In this document: one piece after another, positions 35,153 to 43,259 of the stretch | Position numbering within the stretch: the stretch's first letter is position 1 | Layout of the letters: each line of letters opens with the position of its first letter | Assembly (NCBI GenBank): GCA_045576855.1 | Contig: JAZNHG010000054.1 | Span: forward strand, 1 to 64,000 | Reading direction: 5' to 3' | DNA length: 64,000 nt | Source of the DNA: Colimorpha sp045576855 | Lineage (GTDB): Bacteria > Bacteroidota > Bacteroidia > Bacteroidales > P3 | Program-made: the position numbers and the translations under genes | Notes under the pieces: model-generated | Database searches by the model: none | Told to the model about the DNA's origin: nothing | The model's input: the letters and a program-made list of their open reading frames with translations, nothing else

Positions 35153-37589
35153 CGCCGGCACCGCCCAATTCCAGTTTCTCGGGATGGTAGGTGCGGACCT
35201 CGTGCATGGAGTGCAGCTCTTGGTTTATCACCTGCATCAGTATGCCGTATCCTTTGCCGTGCAGTATGCGCACCTCTTTCTCGGAGAGTAGCAGGGCCTC
35301 GTCGATGAACTTGTGCAGCGTGTCGATTGCCTCTTCGGCGCGGTGGCCGCGCAGGTCTAGGGTGGGGTTGAAGCGGGCGCGCTTGTCGTTCATGTCGTCG
35401 TAGATGCTGTGGCTGATGTGCACATCTCCCTTGGCGGCGGGTATTTTCTGTTTGGCGGTGCCTTGCAGTCTGGCCAGCGGGATGGTCATGCGTATGCTGT
35501 TGCTCTCCACCACGGCTTTCTTGCCTTTGATTTCCACCACCTGTCCATAGGTCTCTTCGCCGTCGATGCGTACTATGGTGCCTACGGCGATAGGGAGGTT
35601 GGCTGGGTCGGAAGTCTGAGGGCGGAGGTTTGAGGCTGTGCGTGCCGTATGCGTTTGGAGCTCTTTGATTTGACTGTCGTTGTGCTCGGCAGCCTGGGCC
35701 AGTTGGGCGCGGGCGGCCTGTGTGGCCTCCTTCTCGGCGTGGGCGCTTTTGATGTCGCTGATGGTGCGCTCCACGGTGCGGTTGGCATCTGTCAGTATCT
35801 GCTGGGCTTCGCGGCGGGCGCTGGCTATGATTTCGTGGCGCCGCGACTGCAGGTTGTCGTTCAGGCGCTGGTATTTCTGTGTCACCTCGTTCAGGAACTC
35901 GTCGGCTACACGCAACTCCTCTTTCTTCTTTTCGATTTCTTTCTTGTCCAGCTCCAGCTGTTGCAACTGGTGTTCGAAGTTGAGCTGTTCGCGGCCCACT
36001 TTCTCGCCTGCGCGGTCGAGAATGTCCTTGGGGAAACCGATGCTTTCGGCTATCTCGAAGGCGAAGCTGCTGCCGGGGTGGCCTACAGCCAGTCGGTAGA
36101 GCGGGCGCATGGCCTCGGTGTCGAAGAGCATGGCACCGTTGACGATGGCGGGCATCCGGTCGGCCAGGAGCTTGAGGTCGGCAAAGTGGGTGGTCACCAC
36201 GCCGAATGCCCCTTTGTGGTATAGCTCTTCGAGCACCGCTTCGGCGATGGCACAACCGCTGCGTGGTTCGGTGCCGCCGCCCAGCTCGTCGAGCAGGAAG
36301 AGCGTACGGTCGTCTGCTGTGGACAGGAGGGCCTTCATGTTTTGCAGGTGCGAGGTGTAGGTGGAGAGGTCGTTGTCGATGCTCTGCTGGTCGCCGATGT
36401 CGATGAATACGGAACCAAACATGCCGCATTCGGATGTGGGCCTCAACGGCACAGGCATGCCGCATTGCAGCATATATTGTATCAGCCCTACGGCCTTGAG
36501 CAGTACCGATTTGCCGCCGGCGTTGGGGCCGGAGATAATCAGTATCTTCGAGTCGTTCTGGGACAATTGCAGGCTGAAGGGAACCACGCCGTCTTTCTTC
36601 TGCAGGTAGAGTATGGGGTGGCGGGCCTCGAGCCAGTCGATGCGGGGCTCGGGGTGCAGCTGCGGTACGCTGGCGTTCAGTTCCACCGCCACACGGGCTT
36701 TGGCGCGCAGGAAGTCGATGCGGGCCAGAAAGCGGTAAGCTTCCTCAAGCTGGGGCAGCAACGGGCGCAGCCGCTCGCTGAATGCCAGTAGTATGCGCTG
36801 TATCTCGTGGCGCTCGTCGAAGTCCAGCTCGCGCAAGTCGTTGCCCAGTTCGACCACCTCGGTAGGCTCTATGAAGGCTGTCTGGCGGGTGGCTGACTCG
36901 TCTTGGATAAGGCCCTTGATTTTGCGACGATGGGTAGTAAGCAGCGGTATGACGGGTCGTCCGTCGCGTATGGTCACTTCGGCGTTCTCCGGAGCCCATC
37001 CCTCGCGTTTGGCGCGGGCCAGCTGATGGTTGATTTGGGCGTCCACCTCGGCGGCCTTGCGGGCTTTGGTGCGGCGTATCTCGGCCAGGGCCGGCGAGGC
37101 ATTGTCGTAGATTTCGCCGTGGTCGTCTACAAGTTGGCCCAAGAGCGAGTTGATGACATTCAGTTGCGAACTCTTGCCCCCGTAGCCCAACTCCACCTCG
37201 ACGGCCAGATTGGCCAGCTGGGGGTATTTGAACTTGTCGGGCGAATCGGCCCGGTCCGACTGGTCGCTCACCAGGAAGCGGTAGCATTCGCGTATGGTGC
37301 GGAGCGAGAGCTTGAGGTCGAATAGCGATTCGAGTGGGATGAAGGTGTTGCCCACGTGCAGCTGGGCCAGGACGGGGGTGAGGTCGATGAAGTCCTGTTG
37401 CGGGAATTCGCTCTCCATGAGCACTATCTGGCGCATCTCGTCGGTGAGTTGCAGCTCGTGGTACAGCGTCGGGTAGTCGGTGGAGAAGGCCATCTGGTCC
37501 GCCATCTGCCGGGCCAGCGCGTTGGTGGTGTTGTCTGCCACCAGCTGGCGTATGCGGTCGAATCCTATTTTCTGTTCTATATTGTACAT
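35130..37589 (-). CDS. mutS2: MutS2-type ATPase/endonuclease
   Basis: 819 residues. The MutS core and coiled-coil (clamp) region is followed by an ATPase with Walker A GPNAGGKS, FIDIGDQQSIDNDLSTY and LLDELGGGTEP. A long coiled coil comes next, then a KOW-like segment and a C-terminal Smr nuclease domain (LDLRGHRAEEA, ILHGKGYGIL). MutS2 suppresses recombination and, in some species, rescues collided ribosomes. Between the coiled coil and the KOW-like segment, SNLRPQTSDPAN is encoded by a 7-bp repeat (35606-35640). Confidence 0.95.
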   Translation of the reverse strand: MYNIEQKIGFDRIRQLVADNTTNALARQMADQMAFSTDYPTLYHELQLTDEMRQIVLMESEFPQQDFIDLTPVLAQLHVGNTFIPLESLFDLKLSLRTIRECYRFLVSDQSDRADSPDKFKYPQLANLAVEVELGYGGKSSQLNVINSLLGQLVDDHGEIYDNASPALAEIRRTKARKAAEVDAQINHQLARAKREGWAPENAEVTIRDGRPVIPLLTTHRRKIKGLIQDESATRQTAFIEPTEVVELGNDLRELDFDERHEIQRILLAFSERLRPLLPQLEEAYRFLARIDFLRAKARVAVELNASVPQLHPEPRIDWLEARHPILYLQKKDGVVPFSLQLSQNDSKILIISGPNAGGKSVLLKAVGLIQYMLQCGMPVPLRPTSECGMFGSVFIDIGDQQSIDNDLSTYTSHLQNMKALLSTADDRTLFLLDELGGGTEPRSGCAIAEAVLEELYHKGAFGVVTTHFADLKLLADRMPAIVNGAMLFDTEAMRPLYRLAVGHPGSSFAFEIAESIGFPKDILDRAGEKVGREQLNFEHQLQQLELDKKEIEKKKEELRVADEFLNEVTQKYQRLNDNLQSRRHEIIASARREAQQILTDANRTVERTISDIKSAHAEKEATQAARAQLAQAAEHNDSQIKELQTHTARTASNLRPQTSDPANLPIAVGTIVRIDGEETYGQVVEIKGKKAVVESNSIRMTIPLARLQGTAKQKIPAAKGDVHISHSIYDDMNDKRARFNPTLDLRGHRAEEAIDTLHKFIDEALLLSEKEVRILHGKGYGILMQVINQELHSMHEVRTYHPEKLELGGAGVTVVELR
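35606..35640 (-). repeat. 7-bp repeat inside mutS2
   Basis: Five 7-base units on the plus strand: GGTCGGA, AGTCTGA, GGGCGGA, GGTTTGA, GGCTGTG. They encode a Pro/Ser/Thr linker in MutS2. The unit resembles the AGGTCGG units of the intergenic block at 41838-41865. Confidence 0.65.
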
Positions 37590-37595
37590 CTGTTA

Positions 37596-38441
37596 TTAGT
37601 CGAAATCGAGGTATAGTGGCCATTTCTGGCGGAAGGCTTGCAGCTTGTCGAGCTGTATGGAGGCGGCTATGGTGCCCTCCACACCGTTGTCCAGGCTGCC
37701 GCTGACAGGGATTCCCTTGTAGTCGATGATGGCGCTGTCGCCACTGTAGAGGCCGCCGTTGCCGTCAACGCCCGTGCGGTTGCATCCGGCCACGTAGCAG
37801 AGGTTCTCTATGGCGCGGGCTTTGAGCAGGGTGGACCAGGCTTCGCGCCGGCTGGCGGGCCAGTTGGCGCAGACGAGCAGCAGGTCGTAGGGGGTGGCAG
37901 ATGCGAGCATCTGCCCACGGGACGAAGGTGAGGGGACGTCGGATGGGTGGGGCTGATTGGGGAAAGGCTCGTGGCTATGGGCCAAGCCGTCGTTGCGCAG
38001 CCACTTGGGGAAGCGCAGGTCGTAGCATACGGCCGGTTTGATGCGCCACCCTTTGTATTCGAATACTCGGCGGTCGGTGCCGCGGCTTATCTGGTCGTGT
38101 TCGCCGCTGGGACGGAAGGTGTGAGCCTTGTCGTAGCTGTCGTAGCTGCCGTCGGGGAAGACCCAATGGAGGCGGTTGTAGCAGTGGTCGCCTTCGCTGA
38201 CTATCCAAGTGCCAATGAAAAGCAGGTTGTGCTGCGCGGCCATCTGCTGTGCCCAGCGCAGGGTGGGGCCCAGCGCTGGTTCGGCCAGCGAGGCCATATG
38301 GTTGCCAAAGCCGGTGGTGAAGGTCTCGGGAACGATGAATATGTCGCACTGCGGAGCGGCAGCCAGCGCACGTTCCACACGGCGGCGGTTGGCTTCGGGC
38401 TCGCCCCATACGATGTCTTGCTGGTAGATGGTTATATCCAT
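37596..38441 (-). CDS. Nitrilase-family omega-amidase, with in-frame insert
   Basis: 281 residues. The catalytic triad is E39 (VPETFTTG), K105 (YDKAHTF) and C139 (VCYDLRFP). This pattern fits the YafV-type omega-amidases that hydrolyse 2-oxoglutaramate or 2-oxosuccinamate. Family members run directly from LRFP-x-W-x-RN to YDLLLYVANWP. Here about 34 extra residues (about 151-184), rich in Pro, Ser and His, are inserted in between, encoded by 37890-37991. The insert contains a perfect 8-bp palindrome. It should form a surface loop near the active site. Confidence 0.88.
   Translation of the reverse strand: MDITIYQQDIVWGEPEANRRRVERALAAAPQCDIFIVPETFTTGFGNHMASLAEPALGPTLRWAQQMAAQHNLLFIGTWIVSEGDHCYNRLHWVFPDGSYDSYDKAHTFRPSGEHDQISRGTDRRVFEYKGWRIKPAVCYDLRFPKWLRNDGLAHSHEPFPNQPHPSDVPSPSSRGQMLASATPYDLLLVCANWPASRREAWSTLLKARAIENLCYVAGCNRTGVDGNGGLYSGDSAIIDYKGIPVSGSLDNGVEGTIAASIQLDKLQAFRQKWPLYLDFD
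37890..37991 (-). repeat. Palindrome-bearing insert within the omega-amidase gene
   Basis: The stretch adds about 34 codons in frame. At 37897-37914 GCAGATGC and GCATCTGC form a perfect 8-bp inverted repeat around GA. It behaves like a small palindromic element captured in a gene. Only one copy is seen in the window. Confidence 0.5.
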
Positions 38442-39337
38442 TGGCGGGTCTGTTCTATGTCTTTTCTCAGTTGGGCTTGAAGTTCCTCGGGCGAATCGAA
38501 GCGCTCGATGTCGCGCAGGCGGTGCTGGAACTGTACTTCGATGCGCTGTCCGTAGAGGTCGCCCGCGAAGTCCAGTAGGTGCACCTCCAGTGTCGGCTTC
38601 TCGATGCCAAAGGTGGGCAGCGGGCCCAGGTTGGCCATGCCTGCGAGAGTGGAAATCTTCACTGCGTAGACACCCTCCTTGGGGAGCATCTTGCGGGTCA
38701 GCGAGAGGTCGATATTGGCGGTGGGGAACCCGAGCGTGCGGCCCACACCGCGACCGTGCCGGACGGTGCCGCCGACGGCATAGGGGCGTCCCAGCAGTGC
38801 TGCCGTGGCCTCGACATCCCCCCTGAGCAGGCTTTCGCGGATACGGCTGGAGCTGATGGGCTCGCCGTCCACCAGGAAAGGATTGCCGCGCTGGAGGGTG
38901 AATCCCAGTTCGGCGGCCTGCTTTGGCAGGCGGTCGAAGTCGTCGTCCTGCTTGGAACCAAAGCGACTGTCGTAGCCCAGCAGCAGGGCGCGCATGCCCA
39001 ATTGGCGGTGCATGAGGCGGGCCATCTGGCAGGCGGTCAGCCGTGCCACCTCGGCGGTGAACGGCAACACGGCTACATACTTGGCGCCCGCATCGAACAG
39101 CAGGCGCAGGTGCTCCTCCGGGTCGTCGAGCCAGTATTCGCTCTGGCGACGCCCAAGGACGAAAGAGGGGTGGGATGTGAGCGTGACGGCTAAAGGTGAA
39201 AGTTGAAAGGTGAAAGTTGAAAGTTGTTGGAGCAGTGCCTGATGGCCGCGGTGCACCCCGTCGAAGACTCCGACGGTGACGGCGGTTTCTTCGGTTATGG
39301 CCTCGACCGGGCCGTGGCTATCGTAGAGTTGGAACAT
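38432..39337 (-). CDS. ribF: Bifunctional riboflavin kinase / FAD synthetase
   Basis: 301 residues from the ATG at 39337. It makes FMN and FAD from riboflavin. The FAD synthetase part has GVFDGVHRGHQ and ISSSRIRESLLRGDV; the kinase part has GRTLGFPTANI and GVYAV. Just after the HxGH motif the peptide LSTFTFQLSPLA is encoded by a 7-bp repeat (39193-39227). The first A of the gene is shared with the upstream stop (TGATG), and its 3' end overlaps the omega-amidase by 10 bases. Confidence 0.95.
   Translation of the reverse strand: MFQLYDSHGPVEAITEETAVTVGVFDGVHRGHQALLQQLSTFTFQLSPLAVTLTSHPSFVLGRRQSEYWLDDPEEHLRLLFDAGAKYVAVLPFTAEVARLTACQMARLMHRQLGMRALLLGYDSRFGSKQDDDFDRLPKQAAELGFTLQRGNPFLVDGEPISSSRIRESLLRGDVEATAALLGRPYAVGGTVRHGRGVGRTLGFPTANIDLSLTRKMLPKEGVYAVKISTLAGMANLGPLPTFGIEKPTLEVHLLDFAGDLYGQRIEVQFQHRLRDIERFDSPEELQAQLRKDIEQTRQWI
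39193..39227 (-). repeat. 7-bp repeat inside ribF
   Basis: Five consecutive units on the plus strand (AAGGTGA, AAGTTGA, AAGGTGA, AAGTTGA, AAGTTGT). They code for a short segment between two conserved motifs of the FAD synthetase domain. Confidence 0.75.
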
Positions 39338-40482
39338 CAGCGCAGGCGTATTGAGGGGTGGAAAAAGAGGGCACATTGCACGGCGTACTGCATCTGCCGT
39401 TCGCCGATATCGTAGTGGGCAGCCCCGCTGACGTGCAGGTTGAAGGGCTCGTTGCCGGGTATCCAATTGTAGGAGGCATGGAAGGAAAGCATCTGTGTGC
39501 GGTCGAACACCGTGGTGCCGTCGACCGACGAGAGGTTGCCGTAGAGCCAGCTGCCCAGCAGCGGCACGAAGTGCTCGCCCTGCCAATAGCTGACGGACAA
39601 TATGAGGCGCTCGTTGTAGACGGCTTTCAGCTGGGGGTACAATCCCCAGCCTTGGGTGAACGGCACGGCGGTGTTGCCGTGTTGGTGGTACCACAGGGCA
39701 AGGCAACTCATGTGTAGACTCCAGTTGGACCATCGGAGATATTGCAGCCCCAAGCCGCTGGCGGCGTTGAAGTTGTTCTGTATGGGTGTAGTCGTGGCCA
39801 ACACCTGTCCGCCGACATGCTGCGCAAGGAAATTCAGCGGCAGCTCAAGCGCCAGGTCGGTGCCGGGTATGTTGTAGATTAGAAAGCCCGAAAGCCCCAT
39901 CGTGAAGCGCTCCTGGTGCGGGCTCTTGTTCCAGATGAACTCGCGCCAGTCGACCCACCAGTCCGCTTTGCCCCACCAGTAATTCCCCCAGTCGCCCCAA
40001 GCGGAGAGCATGATGCCGCACTCGGGGTCGGCGGCCACCTCGCGCTCCATGTCGCGGAGCGGCTCGGGCAGGTAGTGGTTGTCGCTAGGATCGATGGAAC
40101 CCAAGGTCAGCTCCAGCCCTTTGGCGAGCCGAATCCGGGCCTGCAGCCAGGGCACGACGTGCATCGCCGTGGCGGTGTCGCTATAGTCGGGCAGCACGCC
40201 GTAGCTTGCGGTGTTGGGGTAGGAGTGTGCACCCCAGTAATGCAGCCAGCTGACGCCCCCCGAGAGGGTGAGCCGACGGCCGGTGCTCCACACCACCTTG
40301 GGGTTCAGCCGGAAGCCCGGCAGCGTGTACCCCTCGATGCGGCGGCCGAAGTATTCGTCGTCGATGAAGAAGAGGTATCCGTCGGCGCGGAACGTAATCC
40401 GGCTGCTGTCCTGGGCACAGACGCGACCTATAGTCCCTATAAGTCCGATAAGCCCTATGAGTCCTATCAGTTTGAGTCTCAT
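39337..40482 (-). CDS. Exported beta-barrel-like protein of unknown function
   Basis: 381 residues. The signal peptide has the unusual core LIGLIGLIGLIGTIG, encoded by a 9-bp repeat, and ends VCAQ. The mature protein is rich in Trp, Tyr and alternating hydrophobic stretches and has a repeated amphipathic pattern typical of an outer-membrane beta-barrel. I recognise no family. It is coupled to ribF downstream and to the thioredoxin-like gene upstream by overlapping stop/start codons. Confidence 0.7.
   Translation of the reverse strand: MRLKLIGLIGLIGLIGTIGRVCAQDSSRITFRADGYLFFIDDEYFGRRIEGYTLPGFRLNPKVVWSTGRRLTLSGGVSWLHYWGAHSYPNTASYGVLPDYSDTATAMHVVPWLQARIRLAKGLELTLGSIDPSDNHYLPEPLRDMEREVAADPECGIMLSAWGDWGNYWWGKADWWVDWREFIWNKSPHQERFTMGLSGFLIYNIPGTDLALELPLNFLAQHVGGQVLATTTPIQNNFNAASGLGLQYLRWSNWSLHMSCLALWYHQHGNTAVPFTQGWGLYPQLKAVYNERLILSVSYWQGEHFVPLLGSWLYGNLSSVDGTTVFDRTQMLSFHASYNWIPGNEPFNLHVSGAAHYDIGERQMQYAVQCALFFHPSIRLR
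40427..40471 (-). repeat. 9-bp repeat encoding a signal peptide core
   Basis: Five units with the plus-strand core CCTATAAGT. On the minus strand each unit encodes Leu-Ile-Gly, giving (LIG)n in the hydrophobic core of the signal peptide. The core is close to the reverse complement of the ffh-folD repeat at 17757-17801. Confidence 0.75.
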
Positions 40483-41582
40483 TTACCCAGCGCTTTGACC
40501 ACGGCCTCCTCGATGGCGGCACCGCGCAGGTCGCGGGCCAGGATGGTACCGTCGCGGCCGATAAGCATGATCTGCGGGATGCCCAGCACGCCGTAGGTGT
40601 CGGTGGCGGTGCGGGTGCTGTCCACCAGCTGGGGATAGGTGATGCCCAGCTCGTCCATCACTTTCCGGTGTGCGGCCTCGCGAGCGGCGCGGTCACCGCG
40701 TTCCCACACGTTCAGGCCCACAATCACAAGCCCTTTGTCCTGGTATTTTTTCCACAGGGGCACCAGGTTGTCGCGTATCTCGAAGCGGCAGGGGCCGCAC
40801 CAGCTGGCGTAGAAGTCCACCAGTGCCACCCGGCCGTCGATGAGGTCGCTCAAGCGGCCGTCGACACCCTGTATGTCGGTGTAGTGCTTGCCCACCGAGG
40901 TGGCCTCGATGGCGCGCAGCTGACTCAGCTTCTCCTGCACCGAGGGGTGGTTGGCCACCATCGGGGTGGCGGCCTTGACGATGCTGTCGAATTCGGCATA
41001 TTCGAATTCACCCATGCCCACGATAGCCTGCATGGCGTGCAGGGCCAGCACGTTGTCGTGGTTGGCGTTGTAGAGGTTCCAGCTCTCGGCCAGCACCTGT
41101 TCGGTGCCGAGGGTCTGCAGGCTGTCCAGCTTGCGCTCGGCGGCAGCGCGCTCGTTGGCGTCGCCGGCGGTGTAGTAGACGGCCATGCACTGCTCCATCT
41201 CCTCGGTCAGGCTGTCGAGGCTGATGGCGCGGTTGAAGCGGAAGAGCTGCTCGTTGAGCGGGGTGCCGCCCAGGCTGTCGTCGCCGATGACGATGGTGCC
41301 GGGCTCAACCACGCAGGCGGCGGTGTACGAGGTGGTGGCGCCCTGGAGTGCGGCAAGCCACGGCTCGGCCACGTTGCCCTGCAGCGTATAGTGCCCGTCG
41401 GTCACCACACAGCTGTCCACCGGCGCCTCGCCGTCGCCGTAAAGGTCCAGCAGATAGAGCTTCTCACCGTTCAAGGCAGGGTCGTCCACCGAACCGCTGA
41501 TGGTGAAACGGCGGTTGTCGCCACAGGCGTTCAGCAGCACGGCGATAGTTGCGATACAGATTGTTAGATTGATTTTGCTCAT
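40479..41582 (-). CDS. TlpA-like thiol:disulfide oxidoreductase with DUF4369 domain
   Basis: 367 residues from the ATG at 41582. The lipobox region LLNAC predicts a lipoprotein. A DUF4369-type beta domain (about 25-115) and a helical linker precede a thioredoxin fold with the redox motif WCGPCR and the cis-Pro loop GIPQIMLI. Such proteins reduce disulfides or support cytochrome and envelope biogenesis in Bacteroidota. Its promoter is at 41607-41640. Confidence 0.88.
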   Translation of the reverse strand: MSKINLTICIATIAVLLNACGDNRRFTISGSVDDPALNGEKLYLLDLYGDGEAPVDSCVVTDGHYTLQGNVAEPWLAALQGATTSYTAACVVEPGTIVIGDDSLGGTPLNEQLFRFNRAISLDSLTEEMEQCMAVYYTAGDANERAAAERKLDSLQTLGTEQVLAESWNLYNANHDNVLALHAMQAIVGMGEFEYAEFDSIVKAATPMVANHPSVQEKLSQLRAIEATSVGKHYTDIQGVDGRLSDLIDGRVALVDFYASWCGPCRFEIRDNLVPLWKKYQDKGLVIVGLNVWERGDRAAREAAHRKVMDELGITYPQLVDSTRTATDTYGVLGIPQIMLIGRDGTILARDLRGAAIEEAVVKALGK

Positions 41583-41606
41583 AGCATGATTCCAATTTGT
41601 AAAGTG

Positions 41607-41640
41607 CAAAAATACTAAATAAAAAGGATTCTATAACAAA
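41607..41640 (-). promoter_or_regulatory. Promoter of the TlpA-like gene
   Basis: On the minus strand TTTG (41637-41640) and TATTTTTG (41607-41614) are separated by 22 bases. This is a full match to the Bacteroidota promoter, 25 bases before the start codon. Confidence 0.7.
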
Positions 41641-41726
41641 ATTTCGAAAAAATAGCACGTCGACGCCCCGAAAACCGTGCTGCAACGACAAAACAAGCCC
41701 GCCGCATCCACCCGACACGGAGGCGT

Positions 41727-41821
41727 CCGAAATGTTAAATAGGTAGGATGGTGGTAGGATGGTGGTAGGATGGTGGTAGGATGGTGGTAGGATGATGGTA
41801 GGATGACCCCCTTCATTAGGG
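41727..41821 (-). repeat. 11-bp tandem array, subfamily A, six units with both flanks
   Basis: On the plus strand CCGAAATGTTAAA (41727-41739) leads into six 11-base units of GTGGTAGGATG type (41740-41805), then ACCCCCTTCATTAGGG, which can form a short stem. The order is the reverse complement of the arrays near 28 kb. It lies between the divergent TlpA-like gene and the next secreted protein. Confidence 0.88.
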
Positions 41822-41837
41822 CGGAGGGCTGAGGCCC

Positions 41838-41889
41838 AGGTCGGAGGTCGGAGGTATGAGGTATGTGCAGAGAGGACCAACCTCCGACC
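41838..41889 (+). repeat. 7-bp repeat with inverted partner
   Basis: Four units, AGGTCGG twice and AGGTATG twice, cover 41838-41865. CCTCCGACC at 41881-41889 is the reverse complement of GGTCGGAGG within them, so a hairpin can form. It lies 16 bases beyond the 11-bp element. Confidence 0.65.
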
Positions 41890-41920
41890 CGGGCTTTCGT
41901 CCTCCAACCTGGTAAATAAT

Positions 41921-41951
41921 TTTGCCGGGTCGTTTTTTTTGCTTATTTTTG
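41921..41951 (+). promoter_or_regulatory. Promoter of the secreted protein - panB operon
   Basis: TTTG (41921-41924) and TATTTTTG (41944-41951) with a 19-base spacer. This is the cleanest promoter in the window. Transcription would start about 10-15 bases before the first start codon. Confidence 0.75.
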
Positions 41952-41972
41952 CACTTTCTAATGTTATGACGG

Positions 41973-43259
41973 ATGAGCGAAATGAAGAAGTATAGCTGTT
42001 TGTCGATGAGCGTGTTGCGCTGTGTGCTGGTGGTGTTGGGATTGTGTGTCGTGTGGCCGGCGGGGGCGCAGACGGGGTTCTATGTGCCGTCGGCCAAGCC
42101 TGTGCGCAATATGCAGAAGGCGCTGCAGCAGCCGGAGGTGTTCTGCCTGCTGCTGACGTCGGTGGGCGAGGATGACAGCTATTCGGTGGGCGACCTCGAC
42201 CTGCTCGACTCGGCCTACGGCATAGCTTTCGATGTGGCCAACCCAAAGCTGTACACCATGAGCATAGAGGGCTATGGCAACGACGAGTCGCTGATGCGGC
42301 GGCGTGTCGATGCGGTGTACCGCTATTTCGCCATGCGCAGCCACGCCGCCTTCCCCATCCGCTATGCGCGCAATCCCATCCACTGCTCGTGTCAGGGCGA
42401 TACAGTGGAGGTGCTGCGCTTCGAGGTGCCTGTGTCGACAGCGGTGTTCCGCTATGCCGAGCTGCCGGAGTCGCGCCGCCTGCTGAACAAGAGTGTGGAC
42501 CTGAACAACAGCGTGCTGATTACCTTCACGGCCGACGCCGATGCCTGTGTGGGAGCGGCGCGCGGATGCTATGTGCCCAGTGCGGACAGCACCGTGTACG
42601 GCTACTACGCCACACTGACCATACCGAAAGGGGCTGTCTATTCGGTGGAGAACACGAAGGACACCTGTCCCGGCGGGCTGCAGATAACGATAGACGACCA
42701 TCTGGGATGGCGCGAGGTGCTGGACAACTACCGCCTGATACCGCACCGCAAGCAGGTGCTGGCCCAGGCCGGCTATATCGTGGTGAAGGGTAGTTGGCCG
42801 ATGGTGAGCGACAGCTGCCGCATGCCGCAGCGCGACAGCATCATAGTGCGCATACCGGTCACGCAGGAGCAGCTGGATGCCAAGCTGAAATTCTTCGGCC
42901 GCGTGCGGACGTCGCGCGGGTGGGAGTACAGGCAGCTGCCCACGCGCAAGGCGCCGGGCAAGGGCGTGCTGATGCTGCAGGCCCCGGTGAGCGTGCTGCA
43001 GTTCGACACGATATATGTCGGCAAGCGGCTGCAGGAGAAGGAGGTGAAGAAGTATTTCTACGAGGTGGAGAGCCCCACGGAGGCCGCCTCGTTTGCCATA
43101 GGCACCCGATTCTACGTGGCTTCGCGGCCCGGCAAGGACGGCGAGCCGGTGATGAAAAAGCCGCTGCGGCAGCTCTTCCGCATCGTTCCCGACCAGGAGG
43201 AAGATATCAGACCCGAGAAAACCAAAACGCCCAAGGGCGAAGAAATCATAGAAGAATAA
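41973..43259 (+). CDS. Exported protein of unknown function
   Basis: 428 residues (425 from the ATG at 41982, which fits the signal peptide equally well). The signal peptide ends WPAGAQ. The mature protein is beta-rich with paired Cys residues and a C-terminal charged tail (PEKTKTPKGEEIIEE). Proteins of this layout are common in Bacteroidota, but I cannot assign a family. Its stop overlaps the panB start (TAATG), so they are coupled. Confidence 0.7.
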   Translation: MSEMKKYSCLSMSVLRCVLVVLGLCVVWPAGAQTGFYVPSAKPVRNMQKALQQPEVFCLLLTSVGEDDSYSVGDLDLLDSAYGIAFDVANPKLYTMSIEGYGNDESLMRRRVDAVYRYFAMRSHAAFPIRYARNPIHCSCQGDTVEVLRFEVPVSTAVFRYAELPESRRLLNKSVDLNNSVLITFTADADACVGAARGCYVPSADSTVYGYYATLTIPKGAVYSVENTKDTCPGGLQITIDDHLGWREVLDNYRLIPHRKQVLAQAGYIVVKGSWPMVSDSCRMPQRDSIIVRIPVTQEQLDAKLKFFGRVRTSRGWEYRQLPTRKAPGKGVLMLQAPVSVLQFDTIYVGKRLQEKEVKKYFYEVESPTEAASFAIGTRFYVASRPGKDGEPVMKKPLRQLFRIVPDQEEDIRPEKTKTPKGEEIIEE

